This document shows positions 29,017 to 38,135 of a DNA stretch of 64,000 nucleotides, one piece after another. The position numbers and the translations under genes are program-made. Location: the NCBI GenBank assembly GCA_946487895.1, contig CAMLUO010000002.1, positions 29,999 through 93,998 of the forward strand, in the 5' to 3' direction. Numbering within the stretch: position 1 is the first letter of the stretch; each line of letters starts with the position of its first letter. The notes beneath the pieces were generated by a model that did no database searches, was not told where the DNA came from, and worked only from the letters and a program-made list of their open reading frames with translations. The DNA is from an uncultured Clostridium sp. (lineage in GTDB: Bacteria > Bacillota > Clostridia > TANB77 > CAG-508).

Positions 29017-29790
29017 TTATAATTCTTCTGCAAATCCTTTTTGTAATTTTTTAAATATAAAATATCCTATAACTGTTAATACTAATGATATTCCTAATAA
29101 TATTAGTAGCATTTTCATATCTGGCATTTGGTGATAATAGAAAATGTCTCTATATGCATTAATTAAATGTGTCATTGGATTTAATTGCATTATTACTTGT
29201 AAGTTTGCAGGTAAATCTGATAATCTATATACTATTGGCGTTGCATAAAATGCTGCCATTAATACAACCCCTATAATATGCTCTAAATCTCTGAAATATA
29301 CTGTTACTGATGATACTATAAATGAGATTCCTAATAGCAAAATGTATTGTATTAATAATATAAATGGGTACAATAAAATATATTTTGTTATACCTAAACC
29401 TGCTCCTAATACAAATGCTAAGATTATTATTGTAGATATTAAGAAGTTGACTGCTCCACTTGTAACTACTGATATTGGTAATATTTCTCTTGGAAAATAT
29501 ACTTTTTTAATAATATCTCCATTACCTATTATCGTAAATGCTGATTGTGTTATAGTTGTTGTAAAATATGTCCATGGTATTAATGCTACACATATGTATA
29601 TATGATATGTTTTGTCTCCTCCTGCAAGTAATGCACCAAATATAACAGAATATACTGCTAATTGTAATAATGGGTTTAAAAAAGACCATAAAATTCCTAA
29701 TATAGAATTTTTATATCTTCCTCTTATTTCTTTTTTTACGTTTGTTTTTAAAAGTTCTCTATAATTGTATATTTTTTGGAATATATTCAT
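29017..29790 (-). CDS. ABC-2 type polysaccharide/teichoic acid export permease
   Basis: A 257-residue Wzm/TagG-type permease with six membrane helices. It starts LKTNVKKEIRGRYKNSILGI, typical of the family, and has a proline-rich region PFILLIQYILLLGISFIVSS. The C-terminus HLINAYRDIFYYHQMPDMKM precedes the last helix pair. ATG at 29790 has AAGGAGAAAG. With the ATPase gene 73 bases upstream it forms a glycan exporter. The surrounding glycosyltransferases suggest it moves the lipid-linked wall polysaccharide outward. Confidence 0.93.
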   Translation of the reverse strand: MNIFQKIYNYRELLKTNVKKEIRGRYKNSILGILWSFLNPLLQLAVYSVIFGALLAGGDKTYHIYICVALIPWTYFTTTITQSAFTIIGNGDIIKKVYFPREILPISVVTSGAVNFLISTIIILAFVLGAGLGITKYILLYPFILLIQYILLLGISFIVSSVTVYFRDLEHIIGVVLMAAFYATPIVYRLSDLPANLQVIMQLNPMTHLINAYRDIFYYHQMPDMKMLLILLGISLVLTVIGYFIFKKLQKGFAEEL

Positions 29791-29863
29791 TATCTTTCTC
29801 CTTGCTCCTGTTTTTTTATTATTTTTACTATAAAATTGTCTTTAAAGTAAAATACTTTGATGG

Positions 29864-30610
29864 TTATGTAGTTACTCTAAGATATTCTTTAACTACTTCA
29901 TCTGTATTTCCATCCATTCTTACTTTTCCATCATAAAGCCATACTGCTCTATCACACAAATTTTTAACAGATTCCATACTGTGTGTAACAAATACCATTG
30001 TTTTTCCTTCTTTTTTTAATTCACGCATTTTATTAAAACATTTTTCTTGAAAATGCTGGTCACCTACTGATAAGATTTCATCAATTAATAAAATGTCTGC
30101 ATCTACATTAATTGCTACTGAAAATGCTAAACGCATATACATACCTGATGAATATGTTCTTACTGGATTATCTATAAAATCTTTTAATTCTGAAAATTCT
30201 ATTATTTGGTCTAATCTTGCATCTATTTCTTTTTTTGTTAAACCAAATATTGAAGAATTGAAATATATATTTTCTCTTCCTGAAAAGTCTGGGTGAAATC
30301 CTGCACCTAATTCTAATAAAGATGTCAATTTTCCTTTTGTTTCTATTGTTCCTTTATTTGGAAATATGATTTGTGTCATTAATTTTAAAAGTGTTGATTT
30401 TCCACTTCCATTTACTCCAATTAATGCTACTGTTTCTCCTTTTTTTATTTCTAAGTTTATATCTTTTAGTACTTCTCTTTTTTCTCTTCTTTTATTTCTT
30501 GCAAAAAATAACATTCTTTCTTTTAATGTATTTGCTCTATCATAATATATATTAAAACTTTTATATACATGGTCAACTTTTATTGCGATTTCATTGTCAT
30601 TTTCTTTCAT
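29864..30610 (-). CDS. ABC transporter ATPase for polysaccharide/teichoic acid export
   Basis: 248 residues, Wzt/TagH ATPase core. Walker A GVNGSGKST at 65-73, the family-specific LLELGAGFHPDFSGRENIYF, signature YSSGMYMRLAFS, Walker B ILLIDEILSVGD and the switch His in VFVTHSMESV. There is no C-terminal carbohydrate-binding domain, so export is probably not tied to a chain-end modification in this subunit. ATG at 30610 has AAAGGAGC. It is the first gene of the exporter-prs-gtrAB group; the terminator at 30687 separates it from the giant surface proteins. Confidence 0.95.
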   Translation of the reverse strand: MKENDNEIAIKVDHVYKSFNIYYDRANTLKERMLFFARNKRREKREVLKDINLEIKKGETVALIGVNGSGKSTLLKLMTQIIFPNKGTIETKGKLTSLLELGAGFHPDFSGRENIYFNSSIFGLTKKEIDARLDQIIEFSELKDFIDNPVRTYSSGMYMRLAFSVAINVDADILLIDEILSVGDQHFQEKCFNKMRELKKEGKTMVFVTHSMESVKNLCDRAVWLYDGKVRMDGNTDEVVKEYLRVTT

Positions 30611-30686
30611 TTTATTGCTCCTTTTGTGTATTTTTGTTTTGGTATAATTATATCATAAATTCTATTGATGTCAAATAGATTTAAAG

Positions 30687-30735
30687 AAAAAATTGCGCCA
30701 AAAGTAATTATTATACTACTTTTTCGCAATTTTTC
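30687..30735 (-). terminator. Terminator after the glucosaminidase-module gene
   Basis: Arms AAAAATTGCG / CGCAATTTTT with a second inner stem (AAAAGTA / TACTTTT type); ends TTTTTTCTTT on the minus strand. Confidence 0.8.
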
Positions 30736-30795
30736 TCGATTATACTAATCATCTATTTTTTCTATGTTTAAATTAATGTAATTAAACCAAATTTA

Positions 30796-33700
30796 TTATT
30801 TTTCAAATAGTATTTTTTGACCTAATAATCTAATATTCATGTCATAATATTTTCCTACTACTGTATTATCAAATTTTGTATTTGAGAAATATACATTCAT
30901 TTTTCTATTTTCTGATATATTTCTACTGTCTCCTGATTCTATCTCAAAATAGTATTCTTTACTTGTGTCTATTCCTTCTATATATCTATCAAAGTAGTAT
31001 GTGTTTGTTCCTGTTGCTGTTACAAATACTTCCATATCTATTGTTCCATCTGTACTTTTGAATCTCATCTTTGGTGCTACTTCTGGTACTGTAGATACTC
31101 CATCTACCCATTCTACTACCACTATTTCTCCACTTACATATGTTGAGTTATTTACTCCTATTCCTACATTAAATTGCTTTAGTTCACTATTTATATTTCC
31201 TACATATGTATCTTTCTCAAATGTTATTTCTTGTCCTTTTAATCTTATTTTTTGTCCTTTGTATTTTCCTACTACTGTATTATCAAATTTTGTATTTGAA
31301 AAATATACATTCATCTTTCTATTTTCTGATACATTATTGCTATCTCCTGATTCTATCTCAAAATAGTATTCTTTACTTGTGTCTATTCCTTCTATATATC
31401 TATCAAAGTAGTATGTGTTTGTTCCTGTTGCTGTTACAAATACTTCCATATCTATTGTTCCATCTGTACTTTTGAATCTCATCTTTGGTGCTACTTCTGG
31501 TACTGTAGATACTCCATCTATCCATTCTACTACTACTATTTCTCCACTTACATATGTTGAATTATTTTCTCCTATTCCTACATTAAATTGTTTCAGTTCA
31601 CTATTTATATTTCCTACATAACTATTATCTTTAAATAAAATATTTTTGTTATTTATTACTACTTTATAATTTCTATATTCACCTAATTCTGTTTTTATCT
31701 TAGAAATATCTATTACATTTTCCTTATTAATTGAAATATTATATTCAGTTACTAATTCTATTTTTAATTCATATTGTTTAGTAGTATCTATATTATCAAT
31801 ATATCTATCAAAATAATATGTATTTGTTCCTGTTGGAGTAACAAAGGCTTCCATAGCTACATTTCCATCTGTATTTACTAAAGTAATCTTAGGTATATCA
31901 ATTGGAACTGTTGATTCTTCATTCACCCATTCAATTGCAACTACTTCTCCACTTATATAATATTTACCTTCTTCAGTTTTATTTAAAATTAATTTTTTCA
32001 ATTCATTTGTTAAATTTCCGTCGTATTGATATTTTAATTTATTATCTTTTATAATTACATCAACTTTTCCTATTGTTCCTAACTTTCTATTTGAAATTTT
32101 TACAACTGCTTTTCTATTTATTGCAATATTACTTGCTTCTGTTAGTTCAATATAAAGTTGATATTCTTTATTTTTATCTAAACCATCAATATATCCATCA
32201 AAATAGTATATATTTCCTGAATCTTGTTTAGAAAATAGTGTTTCTTTAACTTTTCCATCTGTTGATTCTATTGTAACTGTAGGAACTGTCTCTGGATTCA
32301 CAGTTTCTCCTGCTACATTTTCAGTTACTTTTACTTTTCCACTAATATAATGGCTTGTTTCACTTACTTCATGTAAAGCAATTTCTTGAATTTCATTTTC
32401 TACACTACCTTCATATTTAAAGCATATATTTCCATCTTCTATTAGCATATCTTTATATTTAAATTTTCCTAATGTTGAATCAGTTAACCCTAGAATATTT
32501 GTCTTATTATTTGAAACGTTATTTTCTTCTGATAATTCTATTTTTATTTGATATGTTTTATTAGTATTAACTCCATCTATAAATTTATCAAAATAGTAAT
32601 TATTTAAAGAATCATATTTTACAAACATTTCTTCATTTACTGTACCATCAGTTGATACTAATGTCATTTTTGGTACTTCTGAAGGTACTGTTGATAAATC
32701 ATTTATCCATTCTATCAGCATTACATTTCCACTTATATAATATGCCCCATCTTCTGTTTGATTTAATGTAATATCATATAATTGATGTGTCAAGCCACCT
32801 TCATATGTTCCTAAACATAATATATTATTTGTTATATAACATGTACTATTGCTAAAGTTCTTATTTGGTAAATTTACTGTCATTGATTTATTATTAGAAA
32901 TATTTGAATTTTCAGTTAATTCTGCTTTTATTATATATCTTTTTGTTTTGTCTAAATCATTTATATATCCATCAAAATAAAAGTTATTACCAAATTTCTG
33001 AGTAACATATAATTCTTTAATTACTGTTCCATCTGTTGATTCTAAAGTTAATTTTGGTATTGTTCTTGGAACTGTTGACTCTCCATTAATCCATTCTACT
33101 ATTACAATATCTCCTGTTATATACTCAGCACCACTTTCGTTTTTTGCAACGTCAAATGATGTTATTTCACTTGAAATGTTTCCCTCATATTTTTCGTCAT
33201 CATTTAGTGGTCTTGGGCATGGAGATGTAGGCATATTTTCATACAATGGAATTATAAACTCAAAAGAACTATCTAAAATTCCATTATTTTTATATCCATA
33301 ATACATTGTATTTCCTTCAGTATTTGCTGCTGTAAGGTTTGCCATATATTGATGATTATATAATCCCCCTTGCTCTATAACATCAAATTTTTGAAAATAT
33401 AATGTACTTTGGCCAACATCAATATATCCATCTTTTATAAATTGTGTTCCTCCAATAATTGATTGTTCTACCGAAAACCAACCTTGTTCATATGCATATT
33501 TAGCACCAGCTAATAACCCTGCCTGTGTATCATTTCCACTTACCTTTATATTAAACAAATTATATACAACTACTTTTTCTCCCGTTTCAGTAGTGTATAC
33601 ATATCCATTCATTGCTCCTCCACCGTCTGCTCCTTGCTCTTGTTTTAATCTAGAAACAATGTGAAATGGGCTTATATTGTTTTGGACAGATGCTTGCATT

Positions 33701-34227
33701 ATTGCATCTATATAGGACTCTTTTGTTCCTAAAAAAGTACCTTGTACCATTTTTTTAACTGCTTCTCTATCTCCAACTGTAGAGGCTAAATCTTGAAATT
33801 GGAAAATCCAGTCATCTGTTAAGCTATTTCTTGGATCTATCATATATGCAATTGCTTCTTTAGAAGCACAAAACCATCTTTTAGATACATCATATCTAAC
33901 ATATCCACAGATTGGACACACCCATTCACCACTATATGTATCATAAATTAAATTAATTGGACTTCCCAAATGTCCTCCATACTCTCCTTCAATTACACTA
34001 TCCCAATTTAGTCCAGTATAATAAAGCTTAATCTTCCAATTTGGATGTTGTGCTTGCACTTTTTGTAACATTTCTTTATAACCCGGATATTTCGATTCAT
34101 TTATTGCATTAATATCATAACTTGTAGTTGCTGCATATGTAATACTCAAATTTTCACTAATTATTTCTACTATAAAAATTGTAAATATTACTATTAATAA
34201 TTTTAATAATATGTTTACTCTTTTCAT
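30796..34227 (-). CDS. Exported N-acetylglucosaminidase-like protein with six surface modules
   Basis: 1143 residues. The signal peptide is residues 1-33. Residues 45-330 form a LytG/GH73-like hydrolase: YPGYKEMLQKVQAQHPNWKI, FYTGL-type LYYTGLNWDSVI, the probable catalytic Glu in RLKQEQGADGGG, and YNLFNIKVSGND. It should cut the glycan strands of peptidoglycan. Six copies of the unknown ~138-residue module follow, each with V/I-EW-[VI]-x-G/E-x-STVP, STDG and YYFD. The last two copies are almost identical; the first four are diverged. ATG at 34227 has GAGGTGTACAT, and it has its own promoter. A four-Cys CPICGY..WFC segment lies in the catalytic part. No sortase motif or membrane anchor is seen at the C-terminus. 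Confidence 0.87.
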   Translation of the reverse strand: MKRVNILLKLLIVIFTIFIVEIISENLSITYAATTSYDINAINESKYPGYKEMLQKVQAQHPNWKIKLYYTGLNWDSVIEGEYGGHLGSPINLIYDTYSGEWVCPICGYVRYDVSKRWFCASKEAIAYMIDPRNSLTDDWIFQFQDLASTVGDREAVKKMVQGTFLGTKESYIDAIMQASVQNNISPFHIVSRLKQEQGADGGGAMNGYVYTTETGEKVVVYNLFNIKVSGNDTQAGLLAGAKYAYEQGWFSVEQSIIGGTQFIKDGYIDVGQSTLYFQKFDVIEQGGLYNHQYMANLTAANTEGNTMYYGYKNNGILDSSFEFIIPLYENMPTSPCPRPLNDDEKYEGNISSEITSFDVAKNESGAEYITGDIVIVEWINGESTVPRTIPKLTLESTDGTVIKELYVTQKFGNNFYFDGYINDLDKTKRYIIKAELTENSNISNNKSMTVNLPNKNFSNSTCYITNNILCLGTYEGGLTHQLYDITLNQTEDGAYYISGNVMLIEWINDLSTVPSEVPKMTLVSTDGTVNEEMFVKYDSLNNYYFDKFIDGVNTNKTYQIKIELSEENNVSNNKTNILGLTDSTLGKFKYKDMLIEDGNICFKYEGSVENEIQEIALHEVSETSHYISGKVKVTENVAGETVNPETVPTVTIESTDGKVKETLFSKQDSGNIYYFDGYIDGLDKNKEYQLYIELTEASNIAINRKAVVKISNRKLGTIGKVDVIIKDNKLKYQYDGNLTNELKKLILNKTEEGKYYISGEVVAIEWVNEESTVPIDIPKITLVNTDGNVAMEAFVTPTGTNTYYFDRYIDNIDTTKQYELKIELVTEYNISINKENVIDISKIKTELGEYRNYKVVINNKNILFKDNSYVGNINSELKQFNVGIGENNSTYVSGEIVVVEWIDGVSTVPEVAPKMRFKSTDGTIDMEVFVTATGTNTYYFDRYIEGIDTSKEYYFEIESGDSNNVSENRKMNVYFSNTKFDNTVVGKYKGQKIRLKGQEITFEKDTYVGNINSELKQFNVGIGVNNSTYVSGEIVVVEWVDGVSTVPEVAPKMRFKSTDGTIDMEVFVTATGTNTYYFDRYIEGIDTSKEYYFEIESGDSRNISENRKMNVYFSNTKFDNTVVGKYYDMNIRLLGQKILFEK
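30799..31622 (-). repeat. Two near-identical tandem module units (414-base period)
   Basis: The DNA of modules 5 and 6 of the glucosaminidase-like gene repeats at 414-base spacing (compare 31001-31190 with 31415-31604), with only scattered substitutions. The same DNA recurs at 34862-36020, 38145-39380 and 43373-44150. Confidence 0.88.
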
Positions 34228-34256
34228 ATGTACACCTCATTTCATTTTTCCTCTTT

Positions 34257-34285
34257 AGTATATATCAAAATATTACATTTTTCAA
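34257..34285 (-). promoter_or_regulatory. Promoter of the glucosaminidase-module gene
   Basis: Minus strand TTGAAA (34285-34280), 17 bases, TATACT (34262-34257), 30 bases before the ATG. It lies after the terminator of the upstream gene. Confidence 0.65.
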
Positions 34286-34327
34286 CTTTTTTTATACATT
34301 TTTTACATACAATATATTCCAAAAAAA

Positions 34328-34356
34328 TTCTAGCCTATTAAAGTAATAAGCTAGAA
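34328..34356 (-). terminator. Terminator after the LRR-CAP gene
   Basis: Arms TTCTAGC / GCTAGAA with a 15-base loop, followed on the minus strand by TTTTTTT. Confidence 0.88.
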
Positions 34357-34374
34357 CTTTATATATAATTTTAA

Positions 34375-37300
34375 TTATGCTCCCATAAAGATTTGAACAT
34401 ATATTTTTCCATATGGTCCACCTTCAACCACTCCCATTCCAGCATAATTATAAGCTGAATTTAATATATTTGCTCTATGTCCAGCAGAATTCATCCATAA
34501 CATAACTGCTATTGAATTACTTGCACCTCCTGCTATATTTTCTCCTACTGTATAACATGATATTCTAGCAGTTGTCATCATTTCAAAAGGATCTCCATAT
34601 GTTGGTGATATATGGTCAAAATAATTATTTCTCACCATATCTTCAGCTTTTCTTCTTGCTAAAAGTTGTAATCTTGTATCTACTTGTAATGGTGCTATTC
34701 CATTAGCAACTCTTTGTGCATTTACTAAATTAAATGTTTCTTCTTCATTTGCATTCATCATTAACGGAAAGCTCTTATCTAAAAGTTTAAATTTCATCGC
34801 ATTATTTTCCAAAACTATCATATAAGTAATACCATATGCACCAATAATTTTGTTATTAAAGTCTCCTGTAAAATACACATTAACTTTTCTATATTCTGAT
34901 ACATTTCTACTATCTCCTGATTCCACTTCAAAATAATATGCTTTACTTATATCTATTCCTTCTATATATCTGTCAAAATAGTATGTATTTGTTCCTGTTG
35001 CTGTTACAAACACCTCCATATCTACTGTTCCATCTGTACTTTTGAATCTCATTTTTGGAGCAACTTCTGGTACTGTAGATTTTCCATCTACCCATTCTAC
35101 TACTACTATTTCTCCACTTACATATGATGCATTTCCTGTTCCTACTCCTGAACTAAATTTCTTTAATTCTGTATTTAAGTTTCCTACATATATATCTGCT
35201 TCAAATGTTATTTCTTGTCCTTTTAATCTTATCCTTTGTCCTTTATATTTTCCTACTACTGTATTTTCAAATTTTGTATTTGAAAAATATACATTCATCT
35301 TTCTATTTTCTGATACATTTCTACTATCTCCTGATTCTATTTCAAAATAGTATTTTTTATTTGTATCTATTCCTTCTATATATCTATCAAAGTAGTATGT
35401 ATTTGTTCCTGTTGCTGTTACAAATACTTCCATATCTATTGTTCCATCTGTACTTTTGAATCTCATCTTTGGTGCTACTTCTGGTACTGTAGATACTCCA
35501 TCTACCCATTCTACTACCACTATTTCTCCACTTACATATGTTGAATTATTTACTCCTATTCCTACGTTAAATTGCTTTAATTCACTATTTATATTTCCTA
35601 CATATGTATCTGCTTCAAATGTTATTTCTTGTCCTTGTAATCTTATTCTTTGTCCTTTATATTTTCCTACTACAGTATTCTCAAATTTTGTATTTGAAAA
35701 ATATACATTCATCTTTCTATTTTCTGATATATTATTGCTGTCTCCTGATTCTATTTCGAAATAGTATTTTTTATTTGTATCTATTCCCTCTATATATCTA
35801 TCAAAATAGTATGTGTTTGTTCCTGTTGCTGTTACAAATACTTCCATATCTATTGTTCCATCTGTACTTTTGAATCTCATCTTTGGTGCTACTTCTGGTA
35901 CTGTAGATACTCCATCTACCCATTCTACTACTACTATTTCTCCACTTACATATGCTGAATTGTTTACTCCTATTCCTACATTAAATTGTTTTAGTTCACT
36001 ATTTATATTTCCTACATATGTATTATCTTCTGGTTGCTGTGGTTGTTCTTGCTCTCCTGATGATTCTCCTTGATCTATATTTTGATTTTCATAATTTACT
36101 TTAACTTCTGTATCAATCAATGTATCTATAACTTTTTTAGTCATGGCATCATTCATATCAAGTTTATTATTTGCTAAATTAACTATTTCAATTCTTTGTA
36201 AATACAATAATGGTACTAAATTAGTAATATTATTATTTTGAGCATTTAAATCTATCAGACTTATAAAACTTTGCAATCCTTCTAAACTTGAAATTTCTTG
36301 ATTACTTATATCTAGCGAAACAACTGCTACAGCTTCACTACTTGACATTTTGCCATCTTTATTGGTATCAAAATTTTTTAGCAAATATGCTTTCAAATTT
36401 TCATCTTTTATTGTTTCTGTAATATCTTTTGTTTCATCTACATATACATTTACACCTTTTTGTCTTAAAGTTTCTATTACTGCTTTATTTTTTTCTTCTG
36501 TTGTATCTATAGGATTACTTGTCATACTTACTGTTTCTAATTTTGTTAATGTAACTAATGGTTCTACATTTGTAATTTGATTACTATAAATATTTAATAC
36601 CTTTAGTTCTGGCATATTTTTTACAAATTCGATATCTTTAATATTTGAATAACTTAACGTCAAATTTTCTAATTTATTAAGAGTTTTTAAATCTGATGTG
36701 TCAATACCTTTACAATTTCCTAAGTCTAATGTAGTTAAATTTGTATATTGACCAATTTTTGAATGTCCTGTTCCTTTATTGTTCATTCCCAAAGATAAAT
36801 TTACTAAATTTGGGTAGTTTCCTAATCCATTTAAATCAAATCCATTTTGTCCATATATTCTTAAAAGAATTATATTTTCCAAATTAGCAAGTGGTGATAA
36901 ATCTGTTGTAATAATAGTAGAAATATTTACTTTTCTTACATTGTTTAACTTTTCTAATCCGACTAAACTATTTAATCTAGCATTATATATATTCAATTCT
37001 CCTATTTGGTTCATATCATATTCAGTAATTTTTTTATCATTATCAACATCGTAATTTTCAATCATATATTGTTTTAAAGATTCATCTTCAAACACAATTT
37101 CTTTACTTTTATCTCCATCTGCTACTATTTTCCAAGTGAAATTTATTTCTACATTAAAAGGTGCTGCTTTTGGTGTAAGTACAACATTTGAAAATGTTGA
37201 ACCCACTCTAGATGTATTAATTGTTACAGTTTTATTAAATCCATCTATATCTAAATTATCATCAAAGTCAGAAGGTGAAGATTTTGTATGTGTATTTATA

Positions 37301-38016
37301 TCTCCTTTAAATCTTCCATCTGGATTATCATATTCGTAAACAACTGGTGCAACATCAATCAATTGGTATACTGCACTACTATTTAATTTAATTTCTCCTA
37401 AATCAACATCATAATGTATACAACAAGTTATTTCCGTGTTGTCTAATTCCTTAGAATTTACAATTTCCATTAAATTGCTATTATCTTGTAATTTAATAGT
37501 TTCTAATTTTAATTGCTTAATACTAGCAGTTTTTAATGCTGACCAATCTAAAACATTTTTTGAATTACTTATAGTCAAACTTTCTAATTTTAAGTTACTC
37601 AAAAATTTAACATTATCATTTCCTATATCTTTTATTTCTATATTTTTTACAGATGTCATACTACTAAAGAAATTATCACTAAATATATATGCTTCATCTG
37701 TATCAAATTTTAATGTTGTTAAATTTTTAGCATTTTCTAATCCTTTTAAGCTATTGATTTGTGTATTAATGGTTAATTCTGTTAATGTTTCTAATTCATC
37801 TAATGTGATAATACCATTTGAGTCTTTATCTACATTAGCATTTTTAATTAATAAATTCTTTAAATTAGTATCTTCAAATTGTATTTCTTCATCATTATCT
37901 GTAGTTTTTGTAGTTATTTCATCAGTAACTACATTTTGAGCTCCTAAAACTGTTGGTATTAATACTTGCATACAAAGTATTATTACTAAAATACTCCCTA
38001 TTATTTTTCTTTTCAT
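34375..38016 (-). CDS. Exported LRR protein with three surface modules and a C-terminal CAP domain
   Basis: 1213 residues. Signal peptide 1-25. Leucine-rich repeats (LTTLKF, NLVNLSLG, LTTLDLGN, LENLTLSYSN) are interspersed with EF-hand-like loops (DKDSNGIITLDEL, DVDNDKKITEYDM, DTNKDGKMSSSEA) that may bind calcium. After a Gln/Pro linker (GEQEQPQQPED) come three ~138-residue modules. The first two are nearly identical in DNA. The C-terminal ~130 residues are a CAP/SCP domain: NAQRVANGIAPL, ARRKAEDMVRNNYFDHISP, VGENIAGG, MNSAGHRANIL. Such CAP domains are common in Clostridia surface proteins and are of unproven activity. ATG at 38016 has AAAGGGGA. It ends in a strong terminator. Confidence 0.88.
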   Translation of the reverse strand: MKRKIIGSILVIILCMQVLIPTVLGAQNVVTDEITTKTTDNDEEIQFEDTNLKNLLIKNANVDKDSNGIITLDELETLTELTINTQINSLKGLENAKNLTTLKFDTDEAYIFSDNFFSSMTSVKNIEIKDIGNDNVKFLSNLKLESLTISNSKNVLDWSALKTASIKQLKLETIKLQDNSNLMEIVNSKELDNTEITCCIHYDVDLGEIKLNSSAVYQLIDVAPVVYEYDNPDGRFKGDINTHTKSSPSDFDDNLDIDGFNKTVTINTSRVGSTFSNVVLTPKAAPFNVEINFTWKIVADGDKSKEIVFEDESLKQYMIENYDVDNDKKITEYDMNQIGELNIYNARLNSLVGLEKLNNVRKVNISTIITTDLSPLANLENIILLRIYGQNGFDLNGLGNYPNLVNLSLGMNNKGTGHSKIGQYTNLTTLDLGNCKGIDTSDLKTLNKLENLTLSYSNIKDIEFVKNMPELKVLNIYSNQITNVEPLVTLTKLETVSMTSNPIDTTEEKNKAVIETLRQKGVNVYVDETKDITETIKDENLKAYLLKNFDTNKDGKMSSSEAVAVVSLDISNQEISSLEGLQSFISLIDLNAQNNNITNLVPLLYLQRIEIVNLANNKLDMNDAMTKKVIDTLIDTEVKVNYENQNIDQGESSGEQEQPQQPEDNTYVGNINSELKQFNVGIGVNNSAYVSGEIVVVEWVDGVSTVPEVAPKMRFKSTDGTIDMEVFVTATGTNTYYFDRYIEGIDTNKKYYFEIESGDSNNISENRKMNVYFSNTKFENTVVGKYKGQRIRLQGQEITFEADTYVGNINSELKQFNVGIGVNNSTYVSGEIVVVEWVDGVSTVPEVAPKMRFKSTDGTIDMEVFVTATGTNTYYFDRYIEGIDTNKKYYFEIESGDSRNVSENRKMNVYFSNTKFENTVVGKYKGQRIRLKGQEITFEADIYVGNLNTELKKFSSGVGTGNASYVSGEIVVVEWVDGKSTVPEVAPKMRFKSTDGTVDMEVFVTATGTNTYYFDRYIEGIDISKAYYFEVESGDSRNVSEYRKVNVYFTGDFNNKIIGAYGITYMIVLENNAMKFKLLDKSFPLMMNANEEETFNLVNAQRVANGIAPLQVDTRLQLLARRKAEDMVRNNYFDHISPTYGDPFEMMTTARISCYTVGENIAGGASNSIAVMLWMNSAGHRANILNSAYNYAGMGVVEGGPYGKIYVQIFMGA
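34862..36020 (-). repeat. Three tandem module units in the LRR-CAP gene
   Basis: 414-base period; the upper two units (35220-36020) are nearly identical, the lowest (34862-35210) more diverged (NASYVSGE, KSTVPEV). Confidence 0.85.
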
Positions 38017-38092
38017 ACTTATTTAATCCCCTTTCTATGATTATTTTTCATCTTTTGTTCTTTATTAGTCTTCTGAGTATTTTTTTGAAATA

Positions 38093-38103
38093 TCACCTCC
38101 TAT
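38093..38103 (-). promoter_or_regulatory. Orphan Shine-Dalgarno sequence
   Basis: Minus-strand TAGGAGGTGAT, an almost full anti-SD match, in the gap between the two LRR genes. No ATG, GTG or TTG follows at a usable distance; the next real start (38016) is 77 bases away with its own site. Confidence 0.5.
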
Positions 38104-38135
38104 TTTACTTGATTTTTTTACCCGGTTGCTCTATT

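Noticed and set aside
28926-29033. N-terminal extension of prs
   Set aside because: It runs through the type B repeats; GGAGGAGATAAAT precedes the family start at 28925.
38017-38135. c-di-GMP or other riboswitch before the LRR-CAP gene
   Set aside because: No conserved riboswitch core was found; only the orphan SD and A/T-rich DNA.
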